DNA of 64,000 nucleotides from Arthrobacter cheniae (GCF_003602275.1 NZ_QZVT01000001.1:464567-528566); one strand, 5' to 3'. Shown: positions 39,614 to 47,780, counted from the first letter of the stretch. Notes: generated by a model not told the origin, from the sequence alone. Translations and numbers: made by a program.

Positions 39614-39888
39614 CGGTCATCCACCCCGTGTCCCCTCCAGGATCCCCTTCCCGAGATCCTAAGGCTTCCAGGGAGTGCGACCGGCAATAACCCGAGGCAG
39701 ATCGTCGAACCCATGCCAGATTTCTGATCGTCAAGGGCTCGTCCCGGCGGGCAAGGCCATCGGCACGCCACATTCCTCCCTGCGGTGAGTCCTTCCGTAT
39801 GGATATCGTGGGGACGTCCAACCATCGAAGCGGGCATCCGGCAGCGGCTACCGCCGGCATCGATCGCCCACCACCGCAGGAGCCCGCC

Positions 39889-40995
39889 GTGACCAGCACC
39901 GACATCGAACCGGCTACCGCTGTGCCGGCAGCGGCAGCGGACCAGACGCACGTGGTGGCCGTTGCTGGAGCCGGCGGCGTCATCGGCCGGCATGTAGCGG
40001 ACGAATACGCCCGTCGGGGGGTAGCTGTGCGGGGGTTGAGCCGCCGTCCGGTCAGCGGCGCCCAGTGGGAGCACCTGCCCGTGGACCTGCTCGATCGGGA
40101 AGCAGCCCGGACCGGGTTGGAAGGTGCCCGGGACACCACCCACCTGGTTTTCGCGGCCTACGTCGAGCGGCCTACCACCAGCGAGCAGATCCAGGTCAAT
40201 GCCGCCCTGCTGACCAACACCCTGCGGGGACTGGAACAAGCGGGTGCTCCGCTGCGTCACGGCACCCTGTATCAGGGCGGAAAGGCGTACGGCGCGCACC
40301 TGGGTTACTTCAACACTCCCGCCAAGGAACGTGATCCGCGGCTGATCCAGCCCAACTTCTACTACGAGCAGGAGGACATCCTCCGCGCCGCCGCAGCCGC
40401 GCACGGCTTCCAGGCGACCATGCTGCGCCCCGAAGGGGTTGTGGGATATGCCGTGGGCAACCCCATGAACATCCTGATGGTTATCGCCGTGTACGCCAGT
40501 ATCTGCCGGGAACTAGGTCAGCCCCTCCGGTTTCCGGGAACCCATGCCGCCTACGACGCCATGTACCAGGTGACCGACGCGTCCCTGCTGGCCCGTGCAA
40601 CCGTCTGGGCCGGTTCGGAAGCCCGCGCCGCCGGAGAGGTCTACAACATCACCAACGGGGATCAGATCCGGTGGCGTCACCTGTGGCCGGCGTTCGCCAG
40701 GCACTTCCAGATGGACTACGCCGAACCGCAACCCGTACCGCTGACTGAAGCGATGCCCCACCATGAGGATCTCTGGCACCGGATGGTGATCAAGTACAAC
40801 CTCGTGCCCACCCCCTTCGAGGACCTCGTCGGCTGGTCCTTCGGTGACTTCCTTTTCCGCTCGGGCTTCGACAACGTCACCTCGACCATCAAGGCCCGCC
40901 ACCATGGATTCGCCGACTGCCTCGACACCGAGGACAGGTTCATCGAGCTCTTCCACGAGCTGGTCACCAGGAGAATCATTCCGCCTCCGGCGTGA
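39889..40995 (+). CDS. NAD(P)-dependent SDR of the PRISE (5-beta-reductase/iridoid-synthase-like) type
   Basis: A 368-residue extended SDR. The nucleotide loop is VVAVAGAGGVIGRHVADEYA; LSRRPVSG follows the second strand. The PRISE-like catalytic segments are LYQGGKAYGAHLG (Lys in place of the classical YxxxK) and QPNFYYEQEDIL (catalytic Tyr). C-terminal conserved blocks are YNITNGDQIRWRHLWPAFA and WSFGDFLF. Such enzymes reduce activated C=C bonds in enones. The GTG at 39889 is preferred over ATG 39799 because CAGGAG precedes it. It converges with, and overlaps by 20 bp, the arsenite pump gene. Confidence 0.8.
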   Translation: MTSTDIEPATAVPAAAADQTHVVAVAGAGGVIGRHVADEYARRGVAVRGLSRRPVSGAQWEHLPVDLLDREAARTGLEGARDTTHLVFAAYVERPTTSEQIQVNAALLTNTLRGLEQAGAPLRHGTLYQGGKAYGAHLGYFNTPAKERDPRLIQPNFYYEQEDILRAAAAAHGFQATMLRPEGVVGYAVGNPMNILMVIAVYASICRELGQPLRFPGTHAAYDAMYQVTDASLLARATVWAGSEARAAGEVYNITNGDQIRWRHLWPAFARHFQMDYAEPQPVPLTEAMPHHEDLWHRMVIKYNLVPTPFEDLVGWSFGDFLFRSGFDNVTSTIKARHHGFADCLDTEDRFIELFHELVTRRIIPPPA

Positions 40996-42097
40996 CACGC
41001 GCCGGCGGTCGAGCATCGGGAAAGAACCGGCGCCGCGACCACAGAGCCGCGTAGACCAGGGCGACAAGGACGGGAACCTCGATCAGGGGCCCGACGACGC
41101 CTGCCAGCACCTGGCCCGACGAGACCCCGAAGGTGCCGATGGCGACGGCTATGGCGAGTTCGAAGTTGTTGCCGGCGGCGGTGAAAGCGAGGGTCGCTGT
41201 GCGGGCATAACCGAGCCCGATCAACCGCCCGATGATCATCCCTGCGGCGAAAACCACCAGGAAATACGCGAGCAGCGGCAGCGCTATGCGGGCGACGTCC
41301 CAGGGGTTGGACGTGATCTCTTCGCCCTGCAGGGCGAAGAGCAGGGCGATGGTGAACAGCAGTCCATAGAGGGCCCACGGGCCGAGCCTCGGGAGGAAGC
41401 GCTCCTTGTACCAGGCGCGGCCCTTCGCCTTCTCGCCGATGACACGCGTCAGGAATCCGGTGAGCAGCGGGATTCCGAGGAAGACCAGGACACTTGCGGT
41501 GATGGCCTGGAAGGAGAACTCCGCACTGGTGGTGGAGAGGCCCAGTCGATCGGGCAACCACTGGAGATAGAACCAGCCGAGCGCCCCGAACGCGAGCACC
41601 TGGAACACCGAATTGAGAAGTACGAGGACTGCTGCCGCTTCCCGATCCCCGCAGGCGAGGTCGTTCCAGATCATGACCATGGCGATGCAGCGCGCGAGCC
41701 CGACGATGATCAGCCCCGTCCTGTACTCGGGCAGGTCCGGAAGGAAGACCCATGCCAGGACGAACATCAAGGCCGGGGCGGCGAGCCAGTTCAGCAGAAG
41801 CGAGGTGACCATGAGTCTGCGGTCCCGCAGCACCGTGCCGGTTTCGCCGTAGCGGACCTTGGCGAGGACCGGGTACATCATGACCAGCAGGCCCAAGGCT
41901 ATCGGCAGCGATATGTTCGCGACTTCTGCGGCGTCGAGCACGCCCGCGATACCGGGGACGAAGCGACCCAGCAGCAGACCGACCAGCATCGCGGCAAGGA
42001 TCCACACCGGGAGGAATCTGTCGAGCGTGGAGAGCCTGCTGCGTACGGTGTCGTCGGACGGGTCGGGCCGCCGCACTGCCTGGACTTCGGTACGCAC
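40976..42097 (-). CDS. Arsenite efflux permease ACR3
   Basis: A 373-residue, ten-helix membrane protein of the bile/arsenite/riboflavin transporter superfamily that extrudes arsenite. Conserved features are the helix-4 cysteine region (VGLARCIAMVMIWNDLACGD, the catalytic Cys of ACR3) and helix 9 FTAAGNNFELAIAVAIGTFG with its catalytic Glu. The GTG at 42097 follows AGGAGG by 5 nt; an upstream frame to 42139 would enter the operator. It is divergent from arsR-arsC across about 100 bp with four ArsR half-sites. Confidence 0.92.
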   Translation of the reverse strand: MRTEVQAVRRPDPSDDTVRSRLSTLDRFLPVWILAAMLVGLLLGRFVPGIAGVLDAAEVANISLPIALGLLVMMYPVLAKVRYGETGTVLRDRRLMVTSLLLNWLAAPALMFVLAWVFLPDLPEYRTGLIIVGLARCIAMVMIWNDLACGDREAAAVLVLLNSVFQVLAFGALGWFYLQWLPDRLGLSTTSAEFSFQAITASVLVFLGIPLLTGFLTRVIGEKAKGRAWYKERFLPRLGPWALYGLLFTIALLFALQGEEITSNPWDVARIALPLLAYFLVVFAAGMIIGRLIGLGYARTATLAFTAAGNNFELAIAVAIGTFGVSSGQVLAGVVGPLIEVPVLVALVYAALWSRRRFFPDARPPARVTPEAE

Positions 42098-42135
42098 TGT
42101 GCTCCTCCTCGGGTCGGGAAGGACCCACGCCGCAA

Positions 42136-42197
42136 GCATCGATGGTCATCGATGCTTGTCGGACTTTACATCGATGAGCATCGATGTCCTGCATACT
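42136..42197. promoter_or_regulatory. Double ArsR operator and arsR promoter
   Basis: Four exact copies of CATCGATG (42137-42144, 42147-42154, 42169-42176, 42179-42186) form two dyads, GCATCGATGGTCATCGATGC and ACATCGATGAGCATCGATGT. Half-sites within a dyad are 10 bp apart, one helical turn. The -10 CATACT (42192-42197) lies 6 nt before the arsR ATG. Binding at the dyads could control both arsR-arsC and the divergent ACR3 gene. Confidence 0.85.
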
Positions 42198-42203
42198 GAA
42201 GTC

Positions 42204-42593
42204 ATGTCCACTGCTACCGATCCCCGCGCCGCCATCGTCGGGGGAAGCGAACCTGTCGAAACAGCGCCGTGCTGCGTGCCGTCCGGCTCGGCTCCCATGG
42301 ACGCGGCCCGCGCCGTCTCCCTGTCGCGGCAGTTCAAGGCGATCGCCGATCCCAATCGGCTCCGACTGGTATCCCTGGTCAGCGCGAGTCCCGGAAGTGA
42401 GGCGTGCGTCTGCGACCTGACCGAACCGCTGGACCTCGGTCAGCCGACGGTGTCCCACCATCTCAAGATCCTCGTCGACGCCGGGATCCTCCGTCGCGAG
42501 AAGCGTGGGGTCTGGGCGTACTACTCTCTCGTCCCGGGCGCACTCGACGCCCTGGCAGACGTCCTGACGACCAGGACGGGAACCGGTCGATGA
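42204..42593 (+). CDS. arsR: ArsR-family arsenite-responsive repressor
   Basis: A 129-residue winged-helix repressor. The core reads LSRQFKAIADPNRLRLVSLV, ACVCDLTEPLDLGQPTVSHH and ILRREKRGVWAYYSLV. Arsenite-binding thiols are probably CVC in the alpha-3 region (EACVCDLTE), plus an N-terminal CC pair (TAPCCVPSG) as in corynebacterial ArsR. The ATG at 42204 is preferred to an in-frame ATG at 42177 because that one lies in the operator and the -10 is 6 nt before 42204. The stop overlaps arsC (ATGA). Confidence 0.92.
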   Translation: MSTATDPRAAIVGGSEPVETAPCCVPSGSAPMDAARAVSLSRQFKAIADPNRLRLVSLVSASPGSEACVCDLTEPLDLGQPTVSHHLKILVDAGILRREKRGVWAYYSLVPGALDALADVLTTRTGTGR

Positions 42594-43264
42594 CCTTCAA
42601 GGCAGCCAGGCCCACCGTCCTGTTCGTCTGCGCCAGGAACGGCGGAAAGTCCCAGATGGCAGCGGGCCTCATGGAGCATCATGCCGACGGCAGGATCACC
42701 GTCATGTCGGCGGGCACCGCACCCGGCACCTCGATCAACGCGCTGTCCGCCGAATCGCTCGCGGAGCTGGGCATCGACATCAGCGGCGGAACCCCGAAGC
42801 CGGTGACGGACGACGCCCAGCACGCGGCCGACGTCGTCGTGATCCTCGGGAGTGAGGCCCGGGTCCAGGAGGTAGCAGGCACACGCTACGAGCGCTGGGA
42901 GACCGACGAGCCGAGCACGCGCGGCATCGAGGGTATGGAGCGCATGCGCCTGGTCCGCGACGACATCGACGTGCGCGTACACCATCTCCTGGACCGGCTC
43001 CTCCCCTGGCCCCATGCCGGGGAATCGGGGGATACTGCGGGCATGGATCTCGAACAGTGGTGGCCCTCCGTCCTTCCAGGCACACGGGACTGGCTCATCA
43101 ACAACAACGGTGATGCCCTTACACCTGAAGTCGCCGCCGATATCAGTCGCGCGGGCGGCCTGATCGCCTCGGACCCCTGGTGGATCGGCGAGCGCGGGCC
43201 CGACGGCATCTTCCTCTCCGATGCGGCGACCGACTGGATCGAAGCGCGGGCCAACGGGGAGTAG
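42590..43264 (+). CDS. arsC: Mycothiol-type arsenate reductase fused to a C-terminal small domain
   Basis: A 224-residue protein. Residues 1-140 are an LMW-phosphatase-fold arsenate reductase: P-loop VCARNGGKSQMAA (catalytic Cys14; Lys20 where phosphatases have Arg) and WETDEPSTRGIEGMERMRLV. The Lys P-loop and the DEPS-RGIEGMERMR block are typical of corynebacterial mycothiol/mycoredoxin-dependent ArsC, not of tyrosine phosphatases. Residues 152-224 (MDLEQWWPSVLPGTRDW, NGDALTPEVAADISRAGG, SDAATDWIEARANGE) form an extra module, similar to a stand-alone actinobacterial protein as I remember it. It begins exactly at an internal ATG (43043) preceded by GATACT and 6 nt, so it may also be made separately. 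It overlaps arsR by 4 nt. Confidence 0.85.
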   Translation: MTFKAARPTVLFVCARNGGKSQMAAGLMEHHADGRITVMSAGTAPGTSINALSAESLAELGIDISGGTPKPVTDDAQHAADVVVILGSEARVQEVAGTRYERWETDEPSTRGIEGMERMRLVRDDIDVRVHHLLDRLLPWPHAGESGDTAGMDLEQWWPSVLPGTRDWLINNNGDALTPEVAADISRAGGLIASDPWWIGERGPDGIFLSDAATDWIEARANGE

Positions 43265-43456
43265 TCCGGCGGAGACCCCAAGGGGTCAGCGTCCGGCGTG
43301 CAGCGGTGTTGCTCCGCCAACCGACCTCACGGGCAGCGGGCGCATGAGGGCACAGGAGCCGCAGGAGGCACGCGAGCACCGCCACGGTGCCGCCGCCACC
43401 GCTGAAAAATTGCTCGGTTCCGGCGATGTCTCCGCAAGTTGCTAACATCAGGGAGC

Positions 43457-43542
43457 GGGCAGCTGCCCGTCGACAAAGGCAAACCCGGCGCGAGCCGGGG
43501 ACGCAAAGCCACGGGACCCACGCGGTCAGCCGGGCCGCCGAA
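43457..43542 (+). promoter_or_regulatory. Cyclic-di-GMP-I (GEMM) riboswitch
   Basis: The conserved core is present in order: AAAGGCAAACC, a GC stem capped by a GCGA (GNRA) tetraloop, GGGGACGCAAAGCCACGGG and a tetraloop-receptor side ending in GGTCAGCCGGGCCGCCG. The base equivalent to the ligand-contacting G20 of the Vibrio Vc2 aptamer appears to be G, favouring c-di-GMP over cGAMP. The RNA ends about 20 nt before a small ORF whose AGGA could be sequestered, so translational control is plausible. Confidence 0.88.
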
Positions 43543-43561
43543 GAGAACAGGATCACGGAAC

Positions 43562-43672
43562 ATGTCTCGGACATCCGTCGTTATTGAAGTACCCGCATTC
43601 ACCCGGCGTCCTGCACGTGGGTCGATAGCTGCCCCGATCCCGCACCGGTACGGGGCCACGCGCCATGAATAA
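43562..43672 (+). CDS. Possible 36-residue leader peptide after the riboswitch
   Basis: The ORF encodes MSRTSVVIEVPAFTRRP and then a basic, Arg-rich tail, ending TAA at 43670-43672. It begins 20 nt after the riboswitch with AGGA 9 nt upstream of its ATG, and overlaps the response-regulator start by 8 nt (43665-43672). That arrangement suggests translational coupling: the riboswitch would gate the small ORF and the regulator would follow. No similarity is recognised, and the ORF could be fortuitous. Confidence 0.4.
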   Translation: MSRTSVVIEVPAFTRRPARGSIAAPIPHRYGATRHE

Positions 43673-44486
43673 TCCTCCATCCGGTGATCGCCGGGCAGCT
43701 GTCGTGATCGAGGACGATCTCGACATCCGCAACCTCCTGTGTGCCATCCTCGAGCAGGGCGGCTTCCATGCCAGCGGGGCGGCAACGGGCCGGGATGGCG
43801 TCGACGCCGTCCGGCAGCAACATCCGGCCATCGTGACCCTGGACATCGGGTTGCCCGACATCGACGGGTACGAGGTGCTGCGACGCATCCGCTCGACGAC
43901 GGACTGCTACGTGATCGTCCTGAGCGGACGCACGGACGAGATGGACATCCTGACCGCCCTGCAGGCGGGCGCCGACGACTACGTCTCGAAGCCGTTCCGA
44001 CCGCGGGAGTTGAGGGCACGCATCGACGCGATGCTCCGCCGTCCGCGCGTGGGCCACGATGCGGCTCACCCGCCCACGGTCCCCGCCACTCCGGCCGCCG
44101 CCCCATCCGACGACGACGCCGTGGACGAGGCGGGCAACCTCCTTCGCCATGGCAACCTCATCGTGGACAGCGAAGCGCGCATCGCGATCTGCTCCGGCGT
44201 CGAACTACCGCTCACCAAGACCGAGTTCAACCTGCTCCAGGAATTGTTGCGCAGCAACGGTGCCGTACGGACCAAGGAGGAACTGGTTCGCATCTCCCGT
44301 GGCCGTGATTATCGCGGCTACAACTTCGTCAGCCGGACCGATGAGCGAGCCATCGAGGTGCATATCGCCAATCTCCGCCAGAAGCTCGCGCTCACCTCCG
44401 GGGACCCGGAGCTGATCACCACGGTGCGCGGTGTCGGCTTCCGCATCATGCCGTCACGCAACCTCCCGCTAGGGCGTCGCAGCTGA
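43665..44486 (+). CDS. OmpR-family response regulator (orphan), downstream of the c-di-GMP riboswitch
   Basis: A 273-residue DNA-binding response regulator. Receiver domain, residues about 10-125: acidic pair VVIEDDLDIRN, phospho-Asp in IVTLDIGLPDIDGYEVLRR, Ser in VIVLSGRTDEMD and Lys in DDYVSKPFRPREL. A 40-residue Pro/Ala/Asp linker leads to a winged-helix domain (LTKTEFNLLQELLRSNGAV, DERAIEVHIANLRQKL, TTVRGVGFRIM). No histidine kinase adjoins it; the kinase pair at 45-47.7 kb has its own regulator. It converges with an Hpt-like gene (18-bp overlap). Expression is probably c-di-GMP-dependent. Target genes are unknown. Confidence 0.9.
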   Translation: MNNPPSGDRRAAVVIEDDLDIRNLLCAILEQGGFHASGAATGRDGVDAVRQQHPAIVTLDIGLPDIDGYEVLRRIRSTTDCYVIVLSGRTDEMDILTALQAGADDYVSKPFRPRELRARIDAMLRRPRVGHDAAHPPTVPATPAAAPSDDDAVDEAGNLLRHGNLIVDSEARIAICSGVELPLTKTEFNLLQELLRSNGAVRTKEELVRISRGRDYRGYNFVSRTDERAIEVHIANLRQKLALTSGDPELITTVRGVGFRIMPSRNLPLGRRS

Positions 44487-44939
44487 GCGCGCTTCGGGAA
44501 CGGCTCGCCTGATCTCGGCGACGGTGTCCGTCGCGCAGGCACGCAGCAGCGCCAACGAGTGTCGGGCGTCATCGGGCTTGTCCTCTGCCATGAGCCGCTG
44601 AATTCCGAGCGCAACCTGTGTCAGGCGCACCGCCCCCACCATCGCCGCCGACGTGGAGACGCTGACGACCCCATCCACGGCTCCGGTCGTGTCACCGGCC
44701 TGCATGCGTCGCTCGAGCCGATCGATCTTCCCGTCGAGCGAAGCACAGAAGTCACGCGCGAATTGTCCGACGACGGCGGAGTCCGAGAAATCGGCCCTCA
44801 TGTCGTCGAGGACCGACGGGTCGAACAGAGGCGCCGCTTTTCCGGGCGCGCCGGCAACCTGGGCGGCATCGCTGGGAGGGAGTGCCATGCCGTCGGCCTG
44901 GTGCTGGCCAGGTCCCACGGGAGTCGAATGGATAGGCAC
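44469..44939 (-). CDS. Hpt-like domain protein lacking the phospho-acceptor histidine
   Basis: A 156-residue helical protein. Residues about 38-145 follow the Hpt four-helix pattern: LFDPSVLDDMRADFSD, FARDFCASLDGKIDRLERRM, then VVSVSTSAAMVGAVRLTQVA and a C-terminal helix. In Hpt proteins this position reads AHTLKGSAAMVGA; here the histidine is replaced by Val (about residue 92) and the Lys by Ser. It therefore cannot relay phosphate and may instead bind a receiver domain as a decoy or scaffold. The GTG at 44939 has TACCCT 6 nt upstream, the leaderless pattern. The gene converges with the orphan response regulator, a natural candidate partner. Confidence 0.7.
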   Translation of the reverse strand: MPIHSTPVGPGQHQADGMALPPSDAAQVAGAPGKAAPLFDPSVLDDMRADFSDSAVVGQFARDFCASLDGKIDRLERRMQAGDTTGAVDGVVSVSTSAAMVGAVRLTQVALGIQRLMAEDKPDDARHSLALLRACATDTVAEIRRAVPEARSAATP

Positions 44940-45047
44940 ACTTCAAGGGTAACGACGGCGGGCAGCCGTGTTGGATTATCAACAGCTTCTTGCGCAAAGC
45001 TTGCGGAAGGACGACGGAACCCCTTCCCTGCCCCGCGGAATGCGCTC

Positions 45048-45308
45048 CTAGGTCCTCCACTCCTGCCGGTAATCGGTACGGGCCGACCACGGGAGCGCGA
45101 GTAGTTTCAGCACCTCGAAGCCATGTGACTTGTCGAGTTGGGTGGTGGCATACAGCACGAGCCTCCGCTTGGTCCGGCACTCGGACAGCACGCGCTCCGG
45201 GTCGTGCCAGCCGCGGGCACCCCACACCTCCTCGGGCAGATTGCCCGTCCGCGCAGCCTTCTCGTCCTCGGTGAGGCGGGCCTCGAGGAAGGCAGTGAGT
45301 TCGTCCAT
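45048..45308 (-). CDS. DUF6221-like small protein
   Basis: An 86-residue soluble protein starting MDELTAFLEARLTEDEKAA and ending LKLLALPWSARTDYRQEWR. This start/end signature (an acidic helix, then LLALPxxxxxDYxxEW) is that of DUF6221, a small actinobacterial family often found near phage or unknown genes. TAGAGT lies 7 nt before the ATG on the minus strand (leaderless). Function is unknown. Confidence 0.72.
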   Translation of the reverse strand: MDELTAFLEARLTEDEKAARTGNLPEEVWGARGWHDPERVLSECRTKRRLVLYATTQLDKSHGFEVLKLLALPWSARTDYRQEWRT

Positions 45309-45371
45309 GGGCTGAACTCTATCGAGCGGAGGATCGACCCGGCGAAGTCCCGCACCCACGGCAAGCGGGCG

Positions 45372-46910
45372 CTAGGAGGTTCCCGAGCCGGACCTATGGC
45401 CGGCCCCCGTCAGGGGCTGTGCGACGGGCAGGTCCACGCGGAACTCGGTCCGTCCGGGCTCGCTGTCGACGCTGATGGTGCCGCCGTTGGCTTCGACGAG
45501 GGCCTGCACGATAGCAAGCCCCAGCCCCGTGCTGCCGGTATTCGCGGATCGCGCGGCGTCGCCCCGGCTGAATCTCGTGAAGATGGTGTCCAGGAACACC
45601 GGGGCGATGCCCGGGCCGTTATCGGTGACAGAAATGCTCGCGACCCCCTCCCCCACTGTCAGGGCCGTGGCGATGGCGGTGCCGGGCGGGGTGTGCTTGT
45701 GTGCGTTGGAGAGCAGGTTGATGAGCACCTGACGGATCTCGGCTTCCACGGCCCGGACCTCGACGGGTTCATCCGGCAGATCCAGGCTCCAGGAATACCC
45801 GGGGGCGGAAACCTGGGCATCGCTCGTGGTCTCGACGATCAGCTCGGTCAGGTCGACGTCGGAGGGATCCCCGCGCTGGCCCTCGTCGAGGCGCGCGAGC
45901 AGCAGGAGATCCTCCACGAGGCAGGACATGCGCTTGGACTCGCTGTCCACGCGCTCGAGCGCGGACCGTCCGGACGGGCTCACCGTCTCGCTCATGAGGA
46001 TCAGCTCGGTGTACCCGCGGATCGAGGTGAGGGGAGTGCGGAGCTCGTGGCTGGCGTCGGCGACGAACTGCCGGACCTTCATCTCGCTCGCATGGCGAGC
46101 CCGCAGTGCGCCGGTGACGTGGTCGATCATCTCGTTCAGGGCCAACCCGACCGTGCCGACCTCCGTGCCAGGCTGCGCGGCGGCCGGCGGTACGCGCACG
46201 GGGATGGCCACCTCGCCCGAGGACAGGGGGAGCTGGGAGACGGAGGTCGCGACGGCGGACAGTTCCTCCAGCGGGCGCAGCGACCGGCGGATGATCACCG
46301 TTCCGGCGAGTCCGGTCAGGACCAGGCCTGCGAGGGACAGCCCGGCGACCGTGAGGTCGAGGGACAGGAGAGTGCTGTCCCTCTCCGCGGTGGGAAGTCC
46401 GGTGACGAGGACCGCTCCCTCGGACGTGAACTCGACAGGCAGCGTCGCGGCGTCGACCCGGTAGCGCCCACTCGACAGCACGAGCTCGTCGGGTCCCTCG
46501 GACGCGTCGATGGCGGCGAGCAGCTCCAGATCGTCGTCGGTGAGTGGTTCGGTGCTGCCATCGTCCTTGACGAGGGCGGAGCTCCGCGCCGCGCCGTCGT
46601 CGCCGAACACGGCGTTGAGGGTGCCGGGCCGCTGCCCGGCAGCGTTCCCCGGATCAAGATCACGGAAGGAGCGTTGATCATCCTCATCAGGCCCACCTCG
46701 ACCGCCAGGAAGGCCGGCGCGACCCGCGGCGGGACTGAGGGCTTCGTCAAGTTGACCCGTGAGGTAGCTGCTCATGGCCAGATGACTGAACACGCCGATC
46801 GCGACGCAGATCGTGGTGAGCAGGGCGACGGTCGCCAGGATCAGCTTCGTGCGCAGATGGAGCGGGTGATGCCCTGGAGGTGCGTGGAGGGCGTCGTCGC
46901 GCTGGGTCAC
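45372..46910 (-). CDS. Sensor histidine kinase (HAMP-HisKA-HATPase)
   Basis: A 512-residue membrane kinase. TM1 is LILATVALLTTICVAIGVF; an extracytoplasmic sensor of about 150 residues follows; TM2 is LSLAGLVLTGLAGTVIIRRSL. Then come a HAMP linker, the H box VADASHELRTPLTSIRGYTE (phospho-His), N box LINLLSNAHKHTP, G1 box SVTDNGPGIAP and G2 SGSTGLGLAIVQALVE (Gly-rich ATP lid). The GTG at 46910 overlaps the upstream regulator stop (GTGA), so kinase and regulator are coupled. The signal sensed is unknown. The pair resembles actinobacterial TcrXY/TrcRS-type systems. Confidence 0.9.
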   Translation of the reverse strand: MTQRDDALHAPPGHHPLHLRTKLILATVALLTTICVAIGVFSHLAMSSYLTGQLDEALSPAAGRAGLPGGRGGPDEDDQRSFRDLDPGNAAGQRPGTLNAVFGDDGAARSSALVKDDGSTEPLTDDDLELLAAIDASEGPDELVLSSGRYRVDAATLPVEFTSEGAVLVTGLPTAERDSTLLSLDLTVAGLSLAGLVLTGLAGTVIIRRSLRPLEELSAVATSVSQLPLSSGEVAIPVRVPPAAAQPGTEVGTVGLALNEMIDHVTGALRARHASEMKVRQFVADASHELRTPLTSIRGYTELILMSETVSPSGRSALERVDSESKRMSCLVEDLLLLARLDEGQRGDPSDVDLTELIVETTSDAQVSAPGYSWSLDLPDEPVEVRAVEAEIRQVLINLLSNAHKHTPPGTAIATALTVGEGVASISVTDNGPGIAPVFLDTIFTRFSRGDAARSANTGSTGLGLAIVQALVEANGGTISVDSEPGRTEFRVDLPVAQPLTGAGHRSGSGTS

Positions 46911-47656
46911 GGAGCGGCGGGCTTGAGGACGTAGCCGGCGCCGCGGATGGTGTGGATCATGGCCGGGCGTCCGACGTCGATCTTCTTGCGCAGGTAGGAG
47001 ATGCAGAGCTCGACGATGTTCGCCTGACCGCCGAAATCGTACTTCCACACGTTGTCCAGGATCTGGGACTTGCTCACCACACGGCGCGGGTTCTCCATGA
47101 GGTAGCGCAGCAGTTCCCACTGCGTGGAGGTCAAGGCGATGTCCTCCCCGCCACGGGTCACCTCGCGGGTGTCGACGTTCATCACGAGGTCCCCGACCAC
47201 CAGTTCGGCGGAGTCCGACGCCGCGACCCCCGAGCGCTGGACGAGCCGGTGCAGGCGCAGCATGAGTTCCTCCATGCTGAAGGGCTTGGTCACGTAGTCG
47301 TCACCACCGGCGGAGAGGCCTGAGATGCGGTCCTGCACGGCGTCCTTCGCGGTGAGGAACAGGGCAGGGACGTTCGGGGCGAAGGTACGGATCTTCTTCA
47401 GCGCCTCGATACCATCGACACCGGGCATCATGACGTCGAGCACCAGGACATCGGGGCGGAAGTCCCGCGCGGCGGACACCGCGGTGAGGCCGTCACTGGC
47501 CGTCGTCACGCTCCAGCCGGCCATCCTCAGACCCATGCTGACCAGTTCCGCCAGGCTCGTCTCGTCGTCGACCACGAGCGCCCGGATGGGGCTGCCGTCG
47601 GGATGCGCCAGCCGCGGCAGGTTGTCCGTCATCGAATGGTGCGAGGCGTCAGCCAT
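46907..47656 (-). CDS. OmpR-family response regulator partnered with the kinase
   Basis: A 249-residue regulator. Receiver: VDDETSLAELVSMGLRMAG, phospho-Asp in VLVLDVMMPGVDGIEALKK, Thr in PALFLTAKDAV and Lys in DDYVTKPFSMEEL. Winged helix: LTSTQWELLRYLMENPRRV, ANIVELCISYLRKKID and IHTIRGAGYVLKP. It starts MADASHHSMTDN at 47656 or a few residues later (MTDNLPRL). It is the cognate output of the kinase translated directly after it, and lies downstream of a small secreted-protein gene on the same strand. Confidence 0.9.
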   Translation of the reverse strand: MADASHHSMTDNLPRLAHPDGSPIRALVVDDETSLAELVSMGLRMAGWSVTTASDGLTAVSAARDFRPDVLVLDVMMPGVDGIEALKKIRTFAPNVPALFLTAKDAVQDRISGLSAGGDDYVTKPFSMEELMLRLHRLVQRSGVAASDSAELVVGDLVMNVDTREVTRGGEDIALTSTQWELLRYLMENPRRVVSKSQILDNVWKYDFGGQANIVELCISYLRKKIDVGRPAMIHTIRGAGYVLKPAAP

Positions 47657-47780
47657 CGTGGTGTCCTTGGTGTCTTGCTCGGGCGTCGCTTGGTGTCCTG
47701 CTTGTTGTCCTGCTCGCGTACCGGTCCAGTATTCCGCACAGGCCCTGCCAGGTGATGGACTGCGACGGGATGCTGCTGTC

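Noticed and set aside
40716-42461. 581-codon minus-strand frame over the arsenic locus
   Set aside because: It overlaps the ACR3 gene in another frame of the same strand and arsR on the other strand; ACR3 has the recognisable helices and catalytic Cys.
42590-43040. Annotation of the arsR-linked gene as a protein-tyrosine phosphatase
   Set aside because: The P-loop ends in Lys rather than Arg and the DEPS-RGIEGMERMR block is that of mycothiol-type arsenate reductases; the true LMW phosphatase is at 52864-53373.
43457-43542. Alternative reading as a c-di-AMP (ydaO) or cobalamin riboswitch
   Set aside because: The GGCAAACC ... GGACGCAAAGCC core and GNRA loop are specific to the GEMM-I family; the ydaO and B12-box signatures are absent.
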